Shown piece after piece: positions 1 through 12,243 of a stretch of DNA of 56,535 nucleotides (position 1 is the stretch's first letter; every line of letters begins with the position of its first letter). Under the pieces are notes generated by a model. The model did not search any database, had not been told where the DNA came from, and saw only the letters and a list, made by a program, of their open reading frames with translations. Location of the stretch: assembly GCA_027943245.1 (NCBI GenBank), contig JANDJZ010000329.1, forward strand, positions 1 through 56,535. Direction: 5' to 3'. Origin of the DNA: Acanthamoeba sp. SK_2022b. Taxonomy: Eukaryota > Discosea > Longamoebia > Acanthamoebidae. Position numbers and translations under genes: made by a program.

Positions 1-856
1 GGGCGGGGGCGGGGGGAGGGAGACGTCACTGTTGTACAGCCCGCCGTGGTCCTTGATGAAGTCTTCGATGATGAGGGGCAGCTTGGAGAAGAACGGATAC
101 CGCGCCACTTCAAAGTTGGACACGGCGGTGAGGTTCCAGCCGGAGAAGCACCACTTGTCACTATCGTTGAAGGCCTTACACAGGCCCGTCACGCCATACC
201 CGACCGCGCAGATCGGCTCTGCGCGTTTGCCACCCGCCCGCCACCGGTGAATGCTCGGGTCGCTGTGCGAACGCGGGTACTGTGGTAACTCGGTAAAGGG
301 AGACGGTACTGTTGGCGGTGACAAACTTCTTGATCAGGTTGCCCAGAGCTGCGTCGTGTGCGAGGTCCGACACGCCGCCGAGAGAAGACGGCAGCACAAG
401 GCCCCAGTAGCCCATCACGTTGTCTACACGCATACGTTAGAAACTGATGTGTTGTGCGTGCGGGTTGGTTGGGAGTCGTGCCTTGCTTGAGCAGCTCGGC
501 GATGGAGCGGGTTGGAAAGAAGCTGACGGTTGGCAGGGTCGCGCAGCCAGTTGGTGGTGTCGTCAGTGTCGGCATGCACCTCGGCCTCGGCGCCGTTGGG
601 CGTCGCAACTGCCACCCGCACCGACTGTCCACGCAACACTTCCACCGCCTCTCTCACCGATCGGCCTGACACACTCCCTGCACCCGACAACCACGTGAAT
701 GAGCGGCAATGCTATTTTATAAAATTATAGAAATAATAAAACAATAAGAATAAAAATTAAGGTACCCGAGTAGCCGGTAATGTCCACCTCACCGGCAGAC
801 GAGAGAACCATCAGGCAAGTGTGACCTGCTTTGAGCGACGATAGACCACTCATCAT
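1..856 (-). CDS. GATD1/PDDC1-like class I glutamine amidotransferase-like protein, 3' part cut by window start
   Basis: The product belongs to the DJ-1/PfpI-type glutamine-amidotransferase-like fold and looks like animal GATD1 (Parkinson disease 7 domain-containing 1), whose reaction is not established. Exon 1 (856-766) opens with tandem ATGs and contains CLMVLSSAGEVDITGYSG. A second exon near 680-480 carries VRVAVATPNGAEAEVH, and a third near 430-300 carries GYWGLVLPSSLGGVSDLAHD. The last visible exon has PICAVGYGVTGLC, where the Cys sits at the nucleophile-elbow position, followed by LPLIIEDFIKDHGG, a hallmark of the GATD1 C-terminus. Introns are short with GT-AG ends. The protein continues beyond base 1, so its C-terminus is missing. 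The next gene starts 275 bp away in the opposite direction, so the two may share a promoter region. The family call is firm; the function is unknown. Confidence 0.83.
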
Positions 857-1130
857 CTCGCACACACACACGATCAAGACGAAAAGCCAACAAGTTATAT
901 CTTCTTGCTTTTCCTTGATTTTCCTTCGGAAGTTTAGAATTTTGTCGACGGAGCAGAAGCGCGGTGGCGCAAGTGGATCAAGACAGACGCAGGGTTCTGA
1001 AGAGCGAGAAGATCTGGACAGTTCCCTCCTTCGTGCACGTTTTAAAAAATCGAAACTCGTTGGAGGCCTTGCTTCGATAACCCGCGTGGGGAGAGTGAGA
1101 TCCCATTAATTAATTAGATTAAAAATCAAC

Positions 1131-3748
1131 ATGGGAAAAAAGAACGCCATCAAGGTGAGGTTCAACATCACGCTCAAGAGCGCCTTCAATTTGGGTGCCG
1201 AGAGCGATGGCAAGCCGTACTCGATCGCCTGGAAGCGTGGTTCCAAGAGCAAGAACCGCGGGCAGACCAAGAAGGTAGAGGCCAAGGGCGGCATCGTCAC
1301 CTTGGGCGAAACCTTCACCCTCGTCGCCACCATGCTCCAAGATGAGAAATCCAAGAAATTTGACACCAAGAAGCTCGAGCTCATCGTCAAGGAGGTGATC
1401 TCCCCTCCTCCCCTTGTTCTCTCCCTCCCACCGCACTGACCTCACGTGCTGGTGTATGTCGTGTCGCGGGTCCTGACAGGATGACAAGAAGTCAAGGGAC
1501 GTGGGCAAGCAGACCATCGAGCTGGGCGACTACGCGAGTGCGGGCAAGCACGGCCCGATCACTCTGGCGCTCGGAGATGGCGATAAGAAGGCGTCGAAGA
1601 AGGCGTCCAAGGACTCAGCCCGTGGCTTGCCTTCGATCAAGGTTCGCTATCTCGCTCTGCCTCAGTTGCATCGCCCTGAGTGCGCAGCGATGTGTTATCT
1701 AACGCGCGCTGGGCAGTTTGACGTCGAGTCGGAGTGGACCCACTTCAACAAGAAGAAGATCACAGACAAGAAGAAGGAGGGCAAGGAGGGAGTCGAGATC
1801 GACGGCGTGGAGTACGGTCTCGAAACCGACACCTCGGACATGTCCGAAGACGACGCCACCACCCTCGGCGACATGTCTGAGTCCGAGTCCGAAGTCGAGG
1901 TGCGACCACCCAGCTGCCCTGGTCTTCGGTGATGTGTGCGGGAGACGAGGACTCTGACACACGCGCGCGCTCTCTCTCTCTCACTCTCGCTGGGACCGCC
2001 TCAGTCGGACGAGGAGGAGGACAGCAGCGCCGACGAGGGTCTGAGGGAGATGTCGGCTCCGGCCAAACGAAAGGGCAGCGGCGGCAACGACGACCTCAAG
2101 GTGCTCGCCCGTCAGACTGCACTCGTGGGCTCCGCTCCGAATGGACCGACCGACCCCTTGCCGTGGCGTGGCGTGATGTGACGTGGCATGACGTGGCAGG
2201 CCTCGTCGTCGTCGTCTGGTTCGGTGCCGTCCAAGAAGGCGCTGAAGGAGGAGAAGGCAAAGGACAAGCAGATCGCCAAGCTGGAGAAGGAGGTGTCCAA
2301 GCTCAAGGACGAGCTCAACCAGGCCAAGGATTCGATGCGCGAGAAGTCGATGAAGGCCACCGGCTCGCAGCAGGAGGTCAAGCAGCTCAAGAAGGAGCTC
2401 GCCGAGGCCAAGAAGCAGTCCGGAAAGGGCGGCGGCGGCGGCGATGACAGCGAGCTCAGGAAGGAGCTCGACGACGCCAAGAAGACCATCAAAGACATGC
2501 AAGACGACCTGAGGAAGAAGGACTCTGAGCTGGTGCGTGCCCTCTCCGCCTCCTGCCTGCTCTTGACTGGCCCCCGCATTGCGTGGTGCTGATGCCCGGC
2601 TCGGCTTGGGGTCCACGTGGCGTGGGGTGAGCAGAAGCTGACGAGCACGTCGTTCCGGGAGCTGAAGGAGACTCAGGGCAAGGAGGGCAAGGACGCCGAG
2701 GCGCTGCGCAAGGAGCTCCAGGACAAGGAGACCGAGCTCAAGGAGAAGAATCGCCTCTTCATCCAGCTCAAGGAGGACTTTGAGACACTCAAGAAGGCCA
2801 CTCAAGAAGGCGGATCCAGCGGTACCTCTATCCACCCAATCGAGTGGCTTGTCCCTTCACTGACGTTACCATGTGTCTTTTTCTTTTTTCATTTTCTTGA
2901 TCTGTGGGCAGCAGGCAAGAAGGGAGGAGACGACGCGGACAAGCTCAAGAAAGAGGTCGAGTCGCTGCGACGAGAACTCGAATCGGCTCAGAAGGTACCG
3001 CTGCTAAGCTCCTCCCCCTTCCGCCTCATCGCCCTCTCTTTCTCTTTCCCTTTCCCTCTCTCTATGGCGGGTTGCGTTGACAGCGAAGCGGAGGCTGCGC
3101 GCGCGCGTTTCGGGTGGCCGTAATGGCAGGACTGGAGAGTGATGGGAACATGTTGCGCACACACGCAACGAAACACCAAATTTGATTCTGAAAATTGATT
3201 GTGGAACGCGTTTCCTTCTCTTGTTCAGGAATCGGAGGCGTTGAAAAAGGAAATCGCAAACACAAACGAATTGCTGGGCAAGAGGGAGAGGGAGGCCGAG
3301 GAGCGGGAGGAGCAGCTGCGCGCGCGCGAGCGGGAGACGCGCGATCTGCTTCAGCAGCGCGAGCGGGAAATCGCCACCGCGGCCGCGGCAAGCTCCGTCA
3401 AGGGAGAGGAGGGGGACCAGCGCGCGCAGCAGCTGCAGCAGCTCGTCGCTGAGAAGGACCGCGCGTTGGCGGAGCGGGAGCAGGAGAACGCGCGCGCCCG
3501 CAAGGAGGCCGACGCCGCCGCCGAGCGCGCGCAGCGTCTGGAGGCCGAGGCGGCCGACCTGCGTTCGCAGCTAAAGCAGAAGGCCGAGGACAACGATCGC
3601 CTAACCACCCTTCTCTCCGCCGAACAACAGAAGAGCAGCACCAAGGGCGCGGGAGCTTCGGGCGGCGCCAGCGGTACTGGCCTCTCCCCACTCGCGTTCT
3701 CGTCTTCGTAGAATTTGTTACAGAGAATGCGCAGCTCACGCCGCACAC

Positions 3749-3802
<54 letters not shown>

Positions 3803-5859
3803 GTGGATGCAGATGAGCTACGGGAGGAGCTGGAGTCGACGCAGCAGAAGCTGAAGAAGGCCAAGAAGGAGGTCGAGGAGAAGGAGAAGCGCATCGACGA
3901 GCTCCAGCAGCTGGTCGCCAAGGCATCCCTCGGCGCGTCCGCCGCCGCCAGCGCCAGCGGCGGGGAATCCGTGGAGGCGCTGAAGAAGCAGGTGGACAAG
4001 CAGAAGGCCGACATCAAGAGCCTCAACAAGGAGAACCGCGAGCGGAAGGACAAGATCGAGGCCCTCCAGCAGGAGCTCGACCGCGCCAAGGACAGGGCCG
4101 GCGGCAGCGGCGGCGGCGGGGCTGACGGCAAGGAGGTGGAGAACCTGCGCAAGAAGCTCAAGTCCTTCGAGAAGGAGAAGGAGGAGGACGAGCTGATCGA
4201 ACGCGAGATCTACTGCATGACCACCAAGTACCGGGTACACACACGCACAATCTCTGTCGAGAGTTTGTTTCGCGCGCGCGTGTTTGCTCACGCACACGCA
4301 TGCGCACACGCCCTTGGCGACGCATCAGGATGGCGTGCACGCGTCGGCACAAAACATGTGCACGGTGCTGATGCAGTGGGGCGTGCTGGACGATCCGCCG
4401 AACGAGCGGCTGCTGTCCAAGATCCTCAACGCCATCAAGAAGGGATACAAGGTGGCGACGGACGACAACGCGGCGCTGATCAAGTGGCTCTCCTTTGCCA
4501 CCAACCTCCACGAACAGCTCGAGAACGAAGTAAATATACCCTACTCCCCTTCCTCTCTCTCTCTCTCTTTAAATTTTTTTATTGTTATTTATATTTATTT
4601 ATATTTTTTTATTTATTTGTTGGGACTAAGATGTTGGCCTGTTTCTAGGTTGGCACGAGCGAAGACGAGAACAGCGGCGACATCCCCGAGAATGGCATCC
4701 ACATCTTCAGGGACTCGGGCAAGTCGGGCAACGAAGATGACGACGACCCGGTGTCGATCTTCTTCCACAACCTCGAGACCATCATCTTCGAGATCTACTC
4801 GGCCTTCCTCAAGAACATCTACGCCCACATCGACGACGTCATCGTGCCGGCCATCCTTCAGCCCATCGCTGGGTATCCGCCCCCTTACCTTTCGGGCGCC
4901 CGTCTCATGCGGTGAGGCTCACCGCGTGCCCTCGCGTCCTCGGTGGTCGCTTTCGTTCTCGCTCTCGCTCTTGTCTTTCGTTTTCGCTTTCGTTTTCGTT
5001 CTTTTTCTCCTCTCTGTGGTGGTGGTGGTTTCTCTCCCCATTCCCTCCGTTGCAGGAGGGATCGACGCGGGCCGTCGCACAGGGACGCGCGCGGCAGCAA
5101 GATCAACGGCGGCAAGAACAAGAGCAACGCGCTCCCGAGCACCGGCCTCACCAACATCCTCAGCGAGCACCTGGAGATGCTCCACAAGTACCACGTCTTC
5201 GACTCGGTCATCAAGCAGTTCTTCTGCCAGGTCTTCTACTACATCAACACCAGGTAATCGCACGGCGCATCAATGCCTCTGTACCACGACCAATCTACTA
5301 ACCCTCGGCATGTGCGATGACGACCCCCCCCCAAAGGCTGTTCAACAACCTGCTCAGGCAGGAGGAGCTCTGCTCGTGCGGCTCCGGTTTCCAGATCAAG
5401 CTGGGCCTCTCGCAGCTGGAGGAGTGGATCTCCAAGGCCGACAAGAACGACAAGAAGCACCTGTCGCAGGCGGCGAAGCGATACCTGCTCCACATCACGG
5501 AGGCGGCCAACGTGCTGGTGGTGGACAAGGACATCTTCACCGACGAGGAGATGATCGAGAACGTCTTCCCCACGCTCACCGTGCCTCAGATCAAGTTCCT
5601 CCTCGAGCACTTCCAGACCGACCAGTACGTCTCCCCCTTCTCCTCCAAGCGCGTGTGTGCGCGCACACGCCATCGCATGCCACACGCGCGCGCTCGCTCA
5701 CGGTGGGGGGGTACGCGGTGTAGGTATGCGCCCAACCCGGTGCCACGCAACGTGATGGCCACACTGGACGGGCTGTCGAGGCAGCGCAAGGGGCAAAAGG
5801 TGGTGGAAGTGGACGAGGCCTACCTGCTCTCCCTTCCCAAGGACAAGAGCGCCAAATGA
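1131..5859 (+). CDS. NT-type C2 / coiled-coil / dilute (DIL) domain protein
   Basis: Fourteen phase-consistent exons (1131-1394, 1480-1641, 1717-1899, 2005-2100, 2200-2532, 2635-2821, 2915-2994, 3229-3673, 3813-4234, 4329-4529, 4649-4872, 5056-5253, 5337-5624, 5724-5859) encode about 1072 residues. Residues 1-140 resemble the N-terminal C2 domain of EEIG1/EHBP1, a membrane-binding module. Residues 140-235 are acidic/Ser-rich. Residues 240-720 are heptad-like, Lys/Glu-rich coiled coil. The last 340 residues are a dilute domain like the myosin V cargo-binding globular tail, with FNNLLRQEELCSCGSGFQIK and LSQLEEWI. There is no motor, P-loop or IQ motif. From the families, I infer a non-motor adaptor linking membranes or Rab proteins to actin/myosin cargo machinery. 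Intron 8 holds a 50-bp (CA)n tract. NT-C2/DIL combinations have been noted in C2-superfamily surveys, but I know of no functional study. Confidence 0.85.
3751..3800. repeat. (CA)25 microsatellite in an intron
   Basis: This is a perfect dinucleotide tract in the intron between exons 8 and 9 of the NT-C2/DIL gene, just upstream of the acceptor at 3811-3812. On the transcript it reads CA. Confidence 0.95.
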
Positions 5860-6106
5860 TGATCATGTCGCATCATGCAGCTCTCTCCTCTCTTCCTCCT
5901 TGTCTCTCTCTGCATCTTTTTTCTCTTTGCCTGTAATATTTTTAATAATATTTTTTGCCCCGACATTTATTCTTTTTGATTTGTTTAAATCGTTTGAAAT
6001 TGACTCCAAAGAAGAAAGAAGAGGGCAAAGATTCAATCTCGCCCTTCTGGATCGCTGCGTGGACAACCCCCGCCAACAAGTTACAACGCAGGAAAAGAGC
6101 AAAAGG

Positions 6107-8844
6107 ATGGAAGGATCCGACGACGGTGATGCACACAACGGGTGGCAAGATGAGGAGGGGGAGCACGACCTCATGAGCTACAACGCCGAGGACCGCCACG
6201 CCCCAAGCGACAGCGGTGCAGAAGATGACGGCTGGCACAGCCAAGATGAGGAAGACGAAGATGCGACTGCGGCCCGCGGCCGTGAAGGGCGGGAACAGGA
6301 GAGGGGCCACGCAGAGGCGATGCTGGCCGACGACAGCGACAGCGATGATGATGGTGGTGATGATGAAGGCGAGGCACGGCAACAAGTGGGTCCATTTGGC
6401 CGGGGCATGCGATGGTTCCACTACCCGGACCTCCTCGACGCCCCCGCGCCCCGGCGCGGGCACACCGCCACGCTGGTTCCCTACTCGGCCCTCTGCTGCG
6501 CTCCTTTGTCCATGTCGACGTCGACCTCGCCGCCGCCGCCGACACCCACGCTGGCCACGACCACCGCCGCGTCGGCCACGCCGCCGTCGCTCGACTTCCT
6601 GTCGCTGGTGGAGCGACTGATCTGCGAGGAGCAGCAGGCCACGCGCGACCGGGCGCTGGCCGGGCAGAGCGCGGCGGAGCGGGGGCGGAAGCGGCGGAGG
6701 AGGGAGGCGGCCGAGGACGAGGTCGAGCGCGTGAGCCGGCAGGCGCGCTGCGGGGACAGGCTGATCGTGTTCGGGGGCAGCCCCCGGCGCCAGTTCGCGG
6801 ACGACCTCCACGTGCTCGACGTGGAGTTTGAGGGCAGGCCCGCGCTCAAGTGGCGTCCCGTCGTGCACGAGACCGACACCACGGGGTATCGCGCCCCATC
6901 TTTCCCTCTTTCCCTCTTTCCCTCTTTCCCTCTTTCCCTCTTTCCCGCACACACACGCACACACGCACACGCGCGCAGTCCCTGAGCGCTCTGTCCCTGC
7001 GCGCACAGGAAACGGCCCGCCGGGAGAGCGCACCACACGGCCACCCTCATCGGCCAAACGCTCTGGATCATCGGGGGCATCAACCCCACCGTGCCGAGGT
7101 GCGTGTGTGGTGCTCGATGATTTTTTTTCTTTTTATTCTAATTATATTTACGAAACAAGATATATTTGATTTATTTATTTTGCAATTTGCTTATTCTGCC
7201 AAGAGCCGAGATGGAGGCGGTGTGGGCGCTCGATCTGTGGTCGGGGGAATGGCGCTGCCCTGAGCTCTCCAAGCCGCTGCGACCTGCTGCCCGCTACGGT
7301 ACCGCGAGCCTTTGCTCTCGCCACCCGCCTAACCACACGCAACCGTGTTCCTGCTTACTTACATCGTCTTCGTCGTCACCGTCGTCGTCGTTTCCACCAC
7401 CCTTTGGTCGCAAGGTCACACGGCCGTAGCGGTGGAGGATAAGATCGTCGTGTATGGCGGCACGCACGCCAACACCGTGTTCGACGACGTGTGGGAGTTC
7501 GATACAGGTATACGCTTCACGCCTCAACGCATGCAACAAGCCCTCTAACCAGTCGTGGGCGCGCGCGCGCTTGTGTGTGCGTTGCGCGTGGGGCGCCCTC
7601 GTTCGGTGAAGTGCTGCTCTGCTGGCGACGCCTCGATACTCGCCTGGCCGAGGCAGCACGGGGACAGCCCGCAACGGCGAGCGGGGCTGCTCCTCCCGAG
7701 CGCCCGCCAGGCCGACACTTTCACACCGCGACCTACATCGGCCTGGGCAAGATGGTCGTCTACGGGGGCCGCAACGCAGACGAGGTGTTTCGCGACCTGC
7801 TCGTCCTCGACCTCGCGGACTACCAATGGCACGCGACTCCCATTAATTGTATTTTTATTTATTTATTTATTATATTTTATTTATTATATTATTACTAGTT
7901 TATTTTTTTATTGTGTAGCCTGATTTGATCCACTGTCTCACCTTGGGCAATCACACGACCAAGGCATCGGGCGGTGGGCGGCGACGATGGGCGGACCACG
8001 AAGAGGGCGGGGCACACGGCGAGCCTGCTGTCGTGCGCCCTGTGGTGGCCCACCCCGCGGGCCTCCCAGCTGGTGGCCCGGATCGTCGTGTACGGCGGGT
8101 GGGACGGCAGCAAGGACCAGCACGGGGAAGAAACCGGCGCCCTTTCGGGTAGCAGTCGCCACCACCCACGGTGTCATGACGCCACACGTGTTGCAGTCAA
8201 CGCTGACACTGATGACATCAACCCCCCCCCTCCTCCTCCTCCTCCCCAAACCAGACGTGGACGTGCTGTCGCTCGCGTACAGGGGCGAGCAGGGGGGCTC
8301 CTACACCGCCGCCTGGACCAAGTGCGATGACGCCACTGGCGGTTCACGCCCTACCGAACGCGATTGCCACACGGGTTTCCCCTTTCCCTCCAACCATCTT
8401 TAAAGGCCTCAGCGTGGCCTCACCCTTCGGTTCGTGTGTGTTTGTGGGGGGGGGGGCTCCGGCGCAGCGGTGGTTGTGGAGACCAGCCGTGGCCAGCCGC
8501 GGCTCTTTGTGTTTGGGGGCACCGACGGCGAGTTCAGGTCCTTGGGCGACGTGCACGCGCTCGACTTTGGTGACCCCCCCCCCTCTACCCGACACCGGTG
8601 CTGCGGCCCGCAGCTTGCTCACACGAGGCCTTGGTGCACAGGGCATCGCCGCCTGGCCGGCGTGCCGTCGCTGTTCAAGCTGGCCCTGCAATACGTGAGC
8701 GACCACCCCGGGGACGTGTGGCCGCCCCCCTCGCGCTCCCGGCCTTCGCTCCCGGCCCCGGTGGCGCTCACGGACGTCTGTCTGGAGAGCGTAAGCCGCG
8801 AGCTCCTCTTCTACGCGTGCCAGGGCGGAGCCCTCCTCTCCTGA
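6107..8844 (+). CDS. Kelch-repeat beta-propeller protein with acidic N-terminus
   Basis: The ATG at 6107 is the first good start after a T-rich leader. The first 110 residues are acidic (SDSDDDGGDDEGEA). About six kelch blades follow, recognised by GG doublets before a hydrophobic strand and a later Trp/Asp: RLIVFGGSPRRQFADDLHVL, HTATLIGQTLWIIGG, HTAVAVEDKIVVYGGTH, FHTATYIGLGKMVVYGG, HTASLLSC...IVVYGGWDG and PRLFVFGGTDGEF. An arginine/lysine-rich insert (RGRKRRRREAAEDE) interrupts blade 1 and could be a nuclear signal. The C-terminal 60 residues after the propeller (VPSLFKLALQYVSDHP...LPAPVALTDVCLESVSRELL) form a helical Leu-rich tail that vaguely recalls cullin/elongin-binding boxes, so a ubiquitin-ligase substrate receptor is possible but unproven. 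About nine exons; exon 1 is 6107-6885 and ends in an 8-bp pyrimidine repeat. Confidence 0.8.
6901..6945. repeat. Short tandem repeat, unit TTTCCCTC
   Basis: Roughly five and a half copies of an 8-bp pyrimidine unit occupy the first intron of the kelch gene, followed by CA-rich sequence. The tract is intronic because the flanking exons join in phase across it. Confidence 0.85.
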
Positions 8845-9054
8845 CCGTGGTCCACGACCCGTGTGGCGTTGGTTGCCCCAATGAGAGGTCTGTCGCACGT
8901 GTCCCGTTCCCCCTTCCCCATGTATGGACAAGTTGTGGGCGAGCATTGTTGTCATTCCACCGATGGGGAGCTCCGCTCTTCAACGGCAGCAACAGCGCCC
9001 GGGTGACGGCAACAAAGCAAAAATAAATATAACTAAACCAGGCGAGTGTGGGCC

Positions 9055-11912
9055 ATGACTCAGCCGCAACGGATGGATTCTCGCCGCGGCAGCCGCTCCT
9101 CATCCGTTCCTTCTCCACCCTTCTCATCTTCTTACTCCTTCTCGTCATCTTCATCGATTTCTTCATTCTTTCAATTGTCGCGCTTCGCTTTCGTGGTCCT
9201 TCTCTGCGGCGTCTTCCTCGCGTCAGGCCCGGCTCCGGTGGCGGCCCAGACCTGCGAGCCGTTCGCCCAGCAGCCCCTCCTGTGCACGGCGGTCGTGCCC
9301 GCGACGGTAAACTCCACCGTCTACATCCAAAACGGAACCACTCAAGCCATCGTAGCCGCTACCGTGGAGGCCACCATCAGTGCGCCTTCTCCCTTCCCCG
9401 ACTTATCCTCTCTTGCTAAAGAAGGTGTTCGTTTTTAATTATCTATTAATTAATTAATTTTTATTGCTCTCATCACGTAGTATATTAATTTATTAACGTA
9501 CACCCGGGTGACGTCTCTACAGACCAGGCCATTGCCTTCTCCACCGACTGCCAGGCGGCCCTGGCGGAGCTCACCTGCCTCACCAGCTTCCTGGTCTGCT
9601 CCGTCTACGGCGGTGCGTGCACGCATCTTGTTGTGTGTTTGTCCCACGCGAAAGAGGGGAGGCGACAGCTCATCTTCTCCATCCATCTTTCCATCCACCG
9701 CAGTGCCGGCTCCCGCGTGCCGCAGTGTGTGCGACAACCTCATCGACAAATGCTCCGCCGCCTTCGCCTACGCCGGTAAACCTTCTCCCGCCCTTGGCCA
9801 CTCCCGTAGTCTACCTAATACTGACTTTGGTGTGTGTGTGCGTGTGCGACGGGTCAGGCATCTCGGCGATGCTGCCCAACTGCAGCGCGATCGACCCGAC
9901 GTTGGGTCAGCCCGTGTTCCCCGAGAAGTCGTGGATTCTGGGTCCGGGCATGGAGATCAACTGCAGCGTGCCGGTCTCGAGCCTCACCTTCACGCCCTAC
10001 TGCGCGCCCCACTACGCGCCCAACCCCTACGAAGACGTCCCGCTGGCGTGCCTGCCCGAGTGCCCGCTGCCCTACTACAGCGACGACCAGTGGGACGCCC
10101 TGTGGTACCTCTACGCCCTGTTCGGCATCCTCACCATCGTCGTCGCCATCTTCGTGCTCCCGCCCTACTTCCTCTCGCCCTCCAAGTGGCACTGGCCCCA
10201 GCAGATGAACATGTGGATCATGTTCTGCTCCGCCATGGTGATCTCCCCCCTCCCTCTCCGTCGTTCTACGCGCTTTGTTTTTTGTCGACAATGGGCCAAG
10301 GCTGACGGTGCGTTCGGGCCTGTGTGACAGTTGGGACTGGGTAACTCCGCGCCGCTGGTGTTTTACGGCAACAACTGGCGAGACGTGGTCTGCAAGAACG
10401 CGGTGTCGGCCTCTGGCCAGACGGACAGCGCCCTCTGCACCTTCCAAGGTTTTCCATCCCCGCCCCCCAATTTCCATTCGCGTTCTCTCTTTCGTTCTTT
10501 GTTCGTTCTTTCTTTCGTGCGCTTGCTTGCTGACGTGGCCTCCCCTTCACAGCCGTGTTCCAGATCTACTTTGGTTTCGCGGGCATCCTCTGGTGGCTCT
10601 TCCTCGTGGCCAAGGTACTGCATCAGAGTCACCCTCTCCCCCTCCCCCCCCTCGATCTTCGTTCTTTTTGTCGAGCTCATCACGCGCCATACGCATGGTG
10701 ATGATCTCGCCCTCCAAACAGGCCGCCCTGCTCGTGAATGGCTTCAAGACGCACACGTGGGCCGAGATGATCTGCGCCCACATTTACTGCTGGGGCATCC
10801 CCTTCATCTGTACGCCGCCGCCACCTCGCCTCTCCCTGTCCCCCCCCCCGGGGCCTGCGTGCGTGCGACCAATCATCTGACCTCCCCCGCTCTCGTCTGT
10901 GCACAGCGTTGACGATCCTGCTGGCGAACGGCAAGGTCGGGTCGGGCTCGCCGCCCATCTGCAACTACCTGGTCACGGGCCCCGGTGACGACGGCTGGTG
11001 GATCCAGAGCGTCTTGCTTATCCCAGAGGCTATCGTCCTATTGATCGGATGCTGCTTCATGACCGCCCTCCTCTACACCCTCATCAAGGCACACTCCCCT
11101 CCCTCCCTTCGCGTTTTATTGATTCATTTATAAAATAATAATTATTGTTTTCGCTTTCGTTCTTTGCGTGTGTCTGACTCCCCCCTCTCATGTACGCGTG
11201 CGCTCGGGTCTACAGTACGAAGGGTTCAAGGGTCTGCGAAAGAAGGGCCGTCTGTTGACGTACCTCATCTGCTTCCTCATCCCCAACGTCTACCTCGAGA
11301 TCTTCTACTACGTCTCCAAGGCACACAAGGCCCCTCTCGTGTGTGTAGTTGTGTGTGTGAGAGAGAGAGAGGGGGAGGGGGTAACCGAGGCATTGGTGCT
11401 GACGATCGTCGGTGGTGTATAGACCCACGACAGTAATGAGTTTGCCATCACGCAGTGGCTCACGTGCCTCGCCACCAACTACGCGACCGAACCCTGCGAC
11501 CACCTCCTGTGCGTGCCCTCCGCCACTCTCTCACTTGTTGTTGTTATTATTATTATTATTAATGATATCATTCTTATTTTCATATTTTAATTTTATTTTT
11601 TTGCACGTGCAGCCAAGCGCCCAACTACCCGGCGCAGACGGTCAACATCCTGCTGGTGGCCAGTGTGATCTTCTCGTACATGCTCATCTTCGGTCTCAAG
11701 CTGAGCGTCTTCCAGTGGTGGTGGGCCCTCATCAAGGGCATCTGTACGCACTCCCCCTCCTCTTTCCGCTCCTCCGTGTTGCGCGTCGATCCGGCCAGCG
11801 TTACTGATGCTGGCACGCACACACAGTCACGTGCAACTGGCGGAACTTCTCGCACTGGTGGACCGACATCAGCACCAGCCAGACGTCGCACTCCACCTCC
11901 GCCGCCTCCTGA
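9055..11912 (+). CDS. Frizzled/Smoothened-like seven-transmembrane receptor
   Basis: The start chosen is ATG 9055. It is followed by a Ser-rich stretch and a hydrophobic signal segment (FAFVVLLCGVFLA) ending near VAAQTC. A cysteine-rich extracellular region comes next (CEPFAQQPLLC, CQAALAELTCLTSFLVCS, CRSVCDNLIDKC), patterned like a Frizzled CRD. Seven hydrophobic helices follow: ALWYLYALFGILTIVVAIFV, MNMWIMFCSAMV, VFQIYFGFAGILWWLFLVAK, an ICAHIYCWGIPFI-type helix, LLIPEAIVLLIGCCFM, LLTYLICFLIPNVYLEIFYY and ILLVASVIFSYMLIFGL. The tail is short and ends HSTSAAS. About twelve exons separated by short introns; the last junction restores IFTCNWRNF. Dictyostelids and other amoebae have frizzled-like receptors but no canonical Wnt, so the ligand is unknown. 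A canonical KTxxxW Dishevelled-binding motif is not seen after helix 7. Confidence 0.85.
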
Positions 11913-12243
11913 ATACACAGCGACTCCATCAATGCGACTTTGTGTCGACACCTCACGCTTTGTGTGCTTCGCCCGTATCCACCCAATGTACTACATCAAC
12001 CAGACCACCAGCCCCCCAAACGTTGAGTTTGCGCGCGAGTGAGAGTGAGGGAAATCTCATGTGTGCACGTTCAAGTTGGTGTAAAAAACAACAAACACAT
12101 CAAGAAGGGAAAGGGGAAGGCTGAATGGCGCAGAGGGTCGAAGGGGAGAGTGGGCAATGGCTGTTGATCCGTTTGCCTGGGCGCGGAGCCCACTTCGCCG
12201 GCGTGCAACCTCTGGTCTCTCGCTCGGAGGACGGGCCTCGTAT

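Noticed and set aside
5900..6106. N-terminal extension of the kelch frame up to 5900
   Set aside because: It would add a Phe/Leu/Ile-rich segment encoded by T-rich leader DNA; ATG 6107 starts the acidic, protein-like part.
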